From a bacterium (lineage in GTDB: Bacteria > Atribacterota > Phoenicimicrobiia > Phoenicimicrobiales > Phoenicimicrobiaceae), in assembly GCA_018819665.1 (NCBI GenBank), contig JAHJOY010000340.1, positions 1 to 10,652 on the forward strand: a stretch of 10,652 bases of DNA. Reading direction: 5' to 3'. Positions 6,331 to 10,652 of the stretch are shown here, piece after piece (position 1 is the first letter of the stretch; every line of letters begins with the position of its first letter). The notes below the pieces were generated by a model that worked only from the letters and a program-made list of their open reading frames with translations, was not told where the DNA came from and did no database searches. The position numbers were made by a program, and so were the translations under genes.

Positions 6331-6359
6331 AGAGTAAACATTTAATAGGTGGAGTGTAA
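6306..6359 (+). pseudogene. Duplicated 3' tail of hdrB (17 codons plus stop)
   Basis: Codons 279-295 and the TAA of hdrB are repeated here, ending one base before the ATG of full-length hdrA. The protein sense is unchanged from the true hdrB end despite two base differences, but no hdrB body precedes it. It shows that full-length hdrA also once sat directly behind an hdrB gene, or was copied together with its upstream flank. Confidence 0.9.
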
Positions 6360-6497
6360 AATGAATAGAATAGGTGTTTTTATTTGCCACTGTGGTTTAA
6401 ATATTGCAGGTACAGTAGATGTAAAAAAAGTAGCTAAACTGGTAAGCGATTATTCAGAAGTTGTTTATGCTACTGATTATATGTATATGTGTTCTGA
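6306..6497 (+). repeat. Direct repeat copy 2: hdrB tail plus hdrA 5' end (192 bp)
   Basis: Partner of 3087-3278, 183 of 192 bases identical by eye. Seven of the nine differences fall in one 40-base stretch (6421-6460) and two in the hdrB tail. The flanks (84 central bases over the start codon and 35 terminal bases) are identical. The copy also carries the ribosome binding site for full-length hdrA. Confidence 0.95.
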
Positions 6498-8316
6498 CCC
6501 CGGTCAGGATATGATAAAGGAAATGGTTAAAGAGAAGAAACTTGATGGTGTAGTGGTAGCCGCTTGCTCACCTACGATGCATGAGACTACCTTTCGTAAT
6601 ACCATAGCTTCCGTGGGGCTAAATCCTTATAGAGGTGAGATTGCCAATATAAGAGAACAATGTAGCTGGGTGCACCAGAATACTAAGGAGATAGCTACAG
6701 AAAAAGCAGTAAAGATTATTGAAGCTATTATAGAAAAATTGAAGTTAGATAAGCCTCTCGTTCCTTTAAGTGTTCCCGTTACTAAAAGAGCGCTGGTTAT
6801 TGGAGGGGGAATAGCTGGTATTCAAGCCTCCTTAGATATTGCTGATAGTGGTTATGAAGTTATCTTGGTAGAGAAAAACCAGTCAATTGGAGGGCATATG
6901 CTTCAACTATCAGAGACTTTTCCTACCCTTGATTGTCCACAATGTATTGCTACTCCAAAGATGGTACAGGTTGGTCAGCATCCAAAGATAAAGCTTCTCG
7001 CTTTTTCGGAAGTAGAAGAAGTCTCCGGTTATGTGGGAAATTTCAAAGTGAAAATTAGAAGAAAAGCCTCTTTTGTTGACTGGGATAAATGCACCGGCTG
7101 TGGTTTCTGTATGGAAAAATGTCCCGCGAAAGTTCCTTCAGAATTTAATGAGTTTTTGTCTAAAAGAAAAGCTATTTATACTTTATTCCCCCAGGCTGTT
7201 CCTAATAAACCGGTGATTGATAGTAATAATTGCCTTTATTTCACTAAAGGAAAGTGCAGGGTCTGTGAGAAGAATTGCTCTCTAAAAGCTATTAATTTTG
7301 AGCAAAAGGATTCTTTTGTTGAAGAAAATGTAGGGGCAATTATTGTAGCTACCGGTTATGACCTTATGAATAAAGCAGAAGTTGGTGAATATGGATACGG
7401 AAAATATAAGGATGTTATTGATGGCTTGCAGTTAGAAAGGCTTCTTGCCCCTGCTGGTCCTACAGAAGGCATACCTTATAGGCCATCCGATGGTAAGATT
7501 CCTAAAGAGGTGGTATTCATTCAATGTGTGGGCTCCCGAGACCCAGAGCATTATTATCCATACTGTTCAAAGATATGTTGTATGTATACTGTGAAGCAGG
7601 CTATGATTTATAAACATGCAGTTCCTGATGGTCAGGCGTATGTATTTTATATGGATATTCGATGCAATGGAAAAGGGTATGAAGAATTTCTTCAGAGAGG
7701 AATAGAAGAAGATCGTATTCTTTATTTAAGAGGTAGAGTCTCTAAAATATTTAAAGATGGAGATAAAATCAGAGTCTGGGGAGCGGATACGCTAACCGGA
7801 AGAAAAATTGAGATTTCGGCAGACCTGGTTGTTCTGGCTATGGCTATGGTCCCCAGTAAGGGGGCAAAAAAGTTAGCTGAAAAATTAAGGTTGACAACAG
7901 ATGATTATGGCTTCTTAACAGAAGCCCACCCTAAACTTCGTCCAGTTGAAAGTCTTACCGCCGGCTATTTCCTTGCTGGCGCTGCTCAGGCACCAAAAGA
8001 TATTCCTGAAACTGTTGCTCAGGCATCCGGAGCAGCAAGTAAAGTAGACAGCCTTTTCTCTAAAGATGAGTTATATCATGAACCAATTATCGCCAATGTT
8101 GATGAGGAAGTCTGTGTGGGATGTGGTATTTGCGAAGTTCTTTGCCCCTATGAGGCCATTGAAATAGATGAACAGGACAAAGTTGCAAAAATAAATCCAG
8201 CTTTGTGCGAAGGCTGTGGGACCTGTTGTGCTGCCTGTCCTTCCGGAGCACTTGAATTAGAAGGATTTAGAAGAAAACAAATATTATCAATGATAAAGGT
8301 ATTTGCAGAGGTGTAA
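6361..8316 (+). CDS. hdrA: Heterodisulfide reductase subunit A, full length (FAD, iron-sulfur)
   Basis: The electron-bifurcating flavoprotein of cytoplasmic Hdr complexes, 651 aa, the normal length for HdrA. Domains in order: N-terminal domain with CHCG (9-12) and CSD (44-46); FAD-binding GGGIAG (148-153) with the HdrA-specific DCPQC (Cys192, Cys195); inserted ferredoxin domain with C244-C247-C250-C254 and C291-x7-C299-x2-C302-x3-C306; the rest of the thioredoxin-reductase-like fold with CVGSRDP (389-395) and Cys402/406/407; and a C-terminal two-cluster ferredoxin, C585-C588-C591-C595-Pro and C616-C619-C622-C626-Pro. ATG 6361 is chosen over GTG 6349, which lies inside the ribosome site. mvhD starts 2 bp after the stop, the standard hdrA-mvhD pairing. 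In MvhADG-HdrABC the FAD of HdrA splits H2-derived electrons between ferredoxin and HdrBC. Confidence 0.96.
   Translation: MNRIGVFICHCGLNIAGTVDVKKVAKLVSDYSEVVYATDYMYMCSDPGQDMIKEMVKEKKLDGVVVAACSPTMHETTFRNTIASVGLNPYRGEIANIREQCSWVHQNTKEIATEKAVKIIEAIIEKLKLDKPLVPLSVPVTKRALVIGGGIAGIQASLDIADSGYEVILVEKNQSIGGHMLQLSETFPTLDCPQCIATPKMVQVGQHPKIKLLAFSEVEEVSGYVGNFKVKIRRKASFVDWDKCTGCGFCMEKCPAKVPSEFNEFLSKRKAIYTLFPQAVPNKPVIDSNNCLYFTKGKCRVCEKNCSLKAINFEQKDSFVEENVGAIIVATGYDLMNKAEVGEYGYGKYKDVIDGLQLERLLAPAGPTEGIPYRPSDGKIPKEVVFIQCVGSRDPEHYYPYCSKICCMYTVKQAMIYKHAVPDGQAYVFYMDIRCNGKGYEEFLQRGIEEDRILYLRGRVSKIFKDGDKIRVWGADTLTGRKIEISADLVVLAMAMVPSKGAKKLAEKLRLTTDDYGFLTEAHPKLRPVESLTAGYFLAGAAQAPKDIPETVAQASGAASKVDSLFSKDELYHEPIIANVDEEVCVGCGICEVLCPYEAIEIDEQDKVAKINPALCEGCGTCCAACPSGALELEGFRRKQILSMIKVFAEV
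8088..8128 (+). repeat. Partner of the 41-bp block in mini-hdrA
   Basis: It matches 3279-3319 with one mismatch. It encodes the entry to the C-terminal ferredoxin domain (ANVDEEVCVGCG) of full-length HdrA. Confidence 0.9.
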
Positions 8317-8318
8317 AG

Positions 8319-8744
8319 TTGTTTGAACCAAAAATTATTGGATTCTGCTGTAATTGGTGTGCCTATGCAGGGGCTGATTTAGCGGGAATAAATAGAAATC
8401 AATATCCACCCAACATTAGAATGATAAGAGTAATGTGTTCGGGAACAATCGAACCATTGTATGTGGTAAAGGCATTTAAGGAGGGAGCTGATGGAGTATT
8501 TATAGGCGGTTGCCATCCCGGTGATTGCCATTATCAAAGTGGGAATTATAAAACCCAAAGAAGAATAGTTTTATTAAAAAGAGCAATCTCAGAAATTGGC
8601 TTAGACCCAAGAAGGATTCGATTAGAATGGGTTTCAGCTGCTGAAGGACAGAGATTTGCCAGAATAATAACTGAGTTTACAGAAGAAATAAGGAAATTAG
8701 GGCCCAATCCTTTAAAATTAAGCGGGGTAGAAAATGGAATCTAA
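8319..8744 (+). CDS. mvhD: F420-non-reducing hydrogenase iron-sulfur subunit D (MvhD/FlpD family)
   Basis: A 141-aa [2Fe-2S] protein that links the hydrogenase (or, in other operons, formate dehydrogenase) to HdrA. Family cysteines are visible: C10-C11-x2-C14 in FCCNWCAYAGAD, C40 in MCSGT, and C65/C70 in GGCHPGDCHY. The start is a TTG with GAGGTG (8308-8313) 5 nt before it; no ATG or GTG gives a complete N-terminus, and the FCCNWC motif must be included. It begins 2 bp after hdrA and overlaps mvhG by 11 bp, so translation is probably coupled. This adjacency strongly suggests that the hydrogenase downstream docks on this HdrA. Confidence 0.94.
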   Translation: MFEPKIIGFCCNWCAYAGADLAGINRNQYPPNIRMIRVMCSGTIEPLYVVKAFKEGADGVFIGGCHPGDCHYQSGNYKTQRRIVLLKRAISEIGLDPRRIRLEWVSAAEGQRFARIITEFTEEIRKLGPNPLKLSGVENGI

Positions 8745-9750
8745 AAAGATCACAGATAAGAAAAAATTAAAATTAGCTATAGGTTTAGGTTCGACCTGTT
8801 CGGGTTGTGATATAGCCATTTTAGATTTAGGGGTGAAATTATTAGAGTTAATAGGTTTAGCTGATATAGTATTCTGGCCAACTGTTTTTGATTTCAAGTA
8901 TTCAGATTTAAAAGAATTAGGAGATAAAGAAATTGATATTACCCTCCATCACGGAACCATACGAACAACAGAGCATGAGGAAATTGCCCGGATTTTAAGA
9001 AAAAAATCTAAAGTATTAATAGCTTTTGGCTCTTGTTCTTGTTTCGGAGGAATTCCCGGTCTCTGCAACCTAACTGATAAAAAACAGATATTTGATGCAG
9101 TTTATGGTGAAAACTTATCTGTAGCAAATAAAGAAAACATTTTTCCCGAGGAAAAATTACTAATTAATAAAAACAAGTCTATTACTTTACCTCATTTATT
9201 CGATACTGGAAAGACTTTAAAACAGTTGGTAGAAGTGGATTATTTTATTCCAGGATGCCCTCCTCCTATGCAGTTGATAGAGGGATTAATTCCCTTAATG
9301 AAAGATGTTCTTGGAGGTGCTCAATTACCGGAAAAGGGAACAGTTTTTGGCTCTAAAAAAACTTTATGTGATGAATGTACCTTAAAAAAAGAAAATAAGA
9401 TGATTTCAAAAATCGTTAACCCGGTAACTGCAATAGTTGACCCTGAAAGATGCTTGTTGGAACAGGGAATATTGTGCATGGGTCCTGTTACGCGAGGTGG
9501 CTGCGAGGCCAGATGCATAAATGTATTAATGCCTTGCCGGGGTTGCATGGGACCAGGACCAGAAACAGAAGATCAAGGAGTAAAAATGATTAGCGCAATT
9601 GCTTCAATTTTAGGGGTAAAAGATGAGGAAAATTTAACTGACCAGCAAATTGAAGATCTTTTAAGCGGAATTAAAGATATTGTAGGGACTTTTTATCGTT
9701 TTACTTTACCGGATGCACTACTGAATAGAAAAGTGAAAGAGAGAAGGTGA
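8734..9750 (+). CDS. mvhG: [NiFe] hydrogenase group 3c small subunit (MvhG-like)
   Basis: Electron-transfer subunit of a cytoplasmic F420-non-reducing [NiFe] hydrogenase, 338 aa, somewhat longer than the roughly 300 aa usual for MvhG. Proximal cluster ligands fit C22-x2-C25 (STCSGCD), C101 (GSCSC) and C175 (PGCPPP). The C-terminal half has eight further cysteines for two more [4Fe-4S] clusters: C212, C215, C240, C248, C257, C261, C268, C271. No twin-arginine signal is present at the N-terminus, so it stays in the cytoplasm. The ATG lies inside the end of mvhD with only a weak GGGG before it, suggesting translational coupling. The extra length is a Lys/Glu-rich insert around residues 115-150 and a C-terminal extension after 290. 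Confidence 0.94.
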   Translation: MESKKITDKKKLKLAIGLGSTCSGCDIAILDLGVKLLELIGLADIVFWPTVFDFKYSDLKELGDKEIDITLHHGTIRTTEHEEIARILRKKSKVLIAFGSCSCFGGIPGLCNLTDKKQIFDAVYGENLSVANKENIFPEEKLLINKNKSITLPHLFDTGKTLKQLVEVDYFIPGCPPPMQLIEGLIPLMKDVLGGAQLPEKGTVFGSKKTLCDECTLKKENKMISKIVNPVTAIVDPERCLLEQGILCMGPVTRGGCEARCINVLMPCRGCMGPGPETEDQGVKMISAIASILGVKDEENLTDQQIEDLLSGIKDIVGTFYRFTLPDALLNRKVKERR

Positions 9751-9754
9751 GGAG
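9744..9754 (+). promoter_or_regulatory. Ribosome binding site for the TTG start of mvhA
   Basis: AAGGTGAGGAG overlaps the mvhG stop codon (TGA 9748-9750) and lies 3 nt before TTG 9758. The reading from TTG gives the typical large-subunit start (SKKITIGPVTRLEGEA); no ATG is available before that motif. Confidence 0.65.
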
Positions 9755-9757
9755 TAG

Positions 9758-10652
9758 TTGTCGAAAAAAATTACCATTGGTCCAGTTACCAGATTAGAGG
9801 GAGAAGCAAAAATAGAAATATTTTTAGATAAAAAGGGGAATGTGGAGGATACTTATTTTCAAGTTGTAGAACTTCGAGGTTTTGAAAAATTCTGTGAAGG
9901 AAGACCGGTTGAGGAATTACCCCAAATAACTTCACGAATCTGTGGAGTTTGTTCTGGCGCTCATCACATTGCTTCTTGTAAAGCACTCGATGGGGTTTAT
10001 GGAGTAAACCCTCCTTCTGCCGGCAAGAAATTGAGAGAATTATTTTATTGTGCACATTCATTGCATAGCCATTTAGCCCACGTGTTTGCCTTAGCTGCTC
10101 CGGATCTTGTGCTGGGATTTAATGCCCCGAAAGAAAAAAGAAACATTTTTGGAGTAATTGAGAAACTGGGTCTGGAATTAGGAAAAAAAGTTTTAACTGC
10201 TCGGGAATATGCCCAAAAGATTCAAAGCATAATTGGTGGGAGCGAAGTACACGCTAGCGCAGGAATAGCAGGAGGTTTAAGCAAGCCCTTAAACGAAGAT
10301 AGTAGAAAAGAAATTGAAAAAATGTCTGAAGAGCTGCTTGAATTTGCTAAAATCAGTTTGGATTTATTTAAAAAGATTATTTCAGATAATGGAGAACTTA
10401 AGGAAATATTAGATAGTAAGGATTATTCTCTTCAGACTTATTATATGGGTATGGTAGATGACCAGGAAAAAGTAAATTTATATGATGGCGATATTAAAGT
10501 AGTGGACCCGCAGGGAAAGGAATTCATTAAATTTAAAACAAAAGATTATCTTTCTCATATTGAAGAACATGTTGAACCCTGGACTTATGTAAAATTTCCT
10601 TATTTAAAAAAGATTGGCTGGAAGGGTTTGGTTGAGGGAATAGACAGCGGAA
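9758..10652 (+). CDS. mvhA: [NiFe] hydrogenase group 3c large subunit (MvhA-like), 3' end outside window
   Basis: Catalytic H2-activating subunit, 298 codons visible with no stop, so the gene continues past the right edge. It opens with ITIGPVTRLEGEAKIEIF, the standard large-subunit start. The N-terminal nickel-ligand motif RICGVCSGAHH (60-70, Cys62 and Cys65) is intact. The C-terminal D-P-C-x-x-C motif, which would confirm both the active site and the maturation protease site, lies beyond the window. The FNAPKEKRN and GGSEVHASAGIAGG stretches are as expected for the Mvh-type (group 3c) enzyme. It follows mvhG by 7 bp and completes the mvhDGA order found beside hdrA in many anaerobes. Its electrons would flow MvhG to MvhD to HdrA. 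Confidence 0.94.
   Translation, partial: MSKKITIGPVTRLEGEAKIEIFLDKKGNVEDTYFQVVELRGFEKFCEGRPVEELPQITSRICGVCSGAHHIASCKALDGVYGVNPPSAGKKLRELFYCAHSLHSHLAHVFALAAPDLVLGFNAPKEKRNIFGVIEKLGLELGKKVLTAREYAQKIQSIIGGSEVHASAGIAGGLSKPLNEDSRKEIEKMSEELLEFAKISLDLFKKIISDNGELKEILDSKDYSLQTYYMGMVDDQEKVNLYDGDIKVVDPQGKEFIKFKTKDYLSHIEEHVEPWTYVKFPYLKKIGWKGLVEGIDSG

Noticed and set aside
3087..6497. Insertion sequence or composite transposon bounded by the 192-bp repeats
   Set aside because: There is no transposase, no terminal inverted repeat and no target duplication; the repeats are ordinary hdrB/hdrA sequence.
9786..10061. Antisense open frame of 91 codons opposite mvhA (and 9321-9548 opposite mvhG)
   Set aside because: The + strand carries uninterrupted hydrogenase subunits with ligand motifs in this region.
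1..10652. CRISPR arrays, tRNA or rRNA genes
   Set aside because: No regularly spaced repeats and no tRNA- or rRNA-like sequence were seen; almost all bases belong to protein genes.

Overview
The window is AT-rich (roughly 40% G+C by eye) and almost fully coding on the + strand, with gene gaps of 0-35 bp apart from one 214-bp gap, strong Shine-Dalgarno sites and some TTG starts. It looks like the genome of a strictly anaerobic bacterium: oxygen-sensitive class I fumarase, heterodisulfide-reductase (Hdr) subunits, an F420-non-reducing (Mvh-type) [NiFe] hydrogenase, and a fumarate reductase with no membrane anchor. The phylum cannot be fixed from the sequence; archaeal origin is less likely but not excluded.

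Layout. 1-154: the 3' end of a probable malic enzyme. 188-1601: a two-subunit class I fumarase. 1602-1815: a gap with no clear terminator, holding an unrecognised open tail. 1816-3140: hdrC and hdrB. 3142-3504: a miniature hdrA made of the N-terminal domain joined in frame to the C-terminal two-cluster ferredoxin domain; 530 codons present in the full-size copy are absent. 3521-5935: frdB and frdA. 5950-6359: a mosaic of gene debris (NADPH-domain fragment of a GltD-like oxidoreductase, one NHL repeat, and the last 17 codons of hdrB). 6361-8316: full-length hdrA. 8319-9750: mvhD and mvhG. 9758-end: mvhA, cut by the window edge.

How the genes may work together (inference). MvhADG would oxidise H2 and pass electrons through MvhD to the flavin of HdrA, which in known complexes bifurcates electrons between ferredoxin and HdrBC. 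Here frdBA lies inside the hdr cluster and fumarase (plus probably malic enzyme) lies just upstream, so the high-potential acceptor may be fumarate: a soluble, H2-dependent, possibly ferredoxin-reducing fumarate reductase, or its reverse for succinate oxidation. The methanogen thiol:fumarate reductase TfrAB, in which TfrB joins an FrdB-like part to an HdrB-like part, is the closest known analogue.

The most unusual structural features are the mini-HdrA, the 192-bp duplication of the hdrB/hdrA junction (95% identical) and the mosaic in front of full-length hdrA. Together they record recombination in the cluster, or a mis-assembly, and raw reads should be used to tell these apart.
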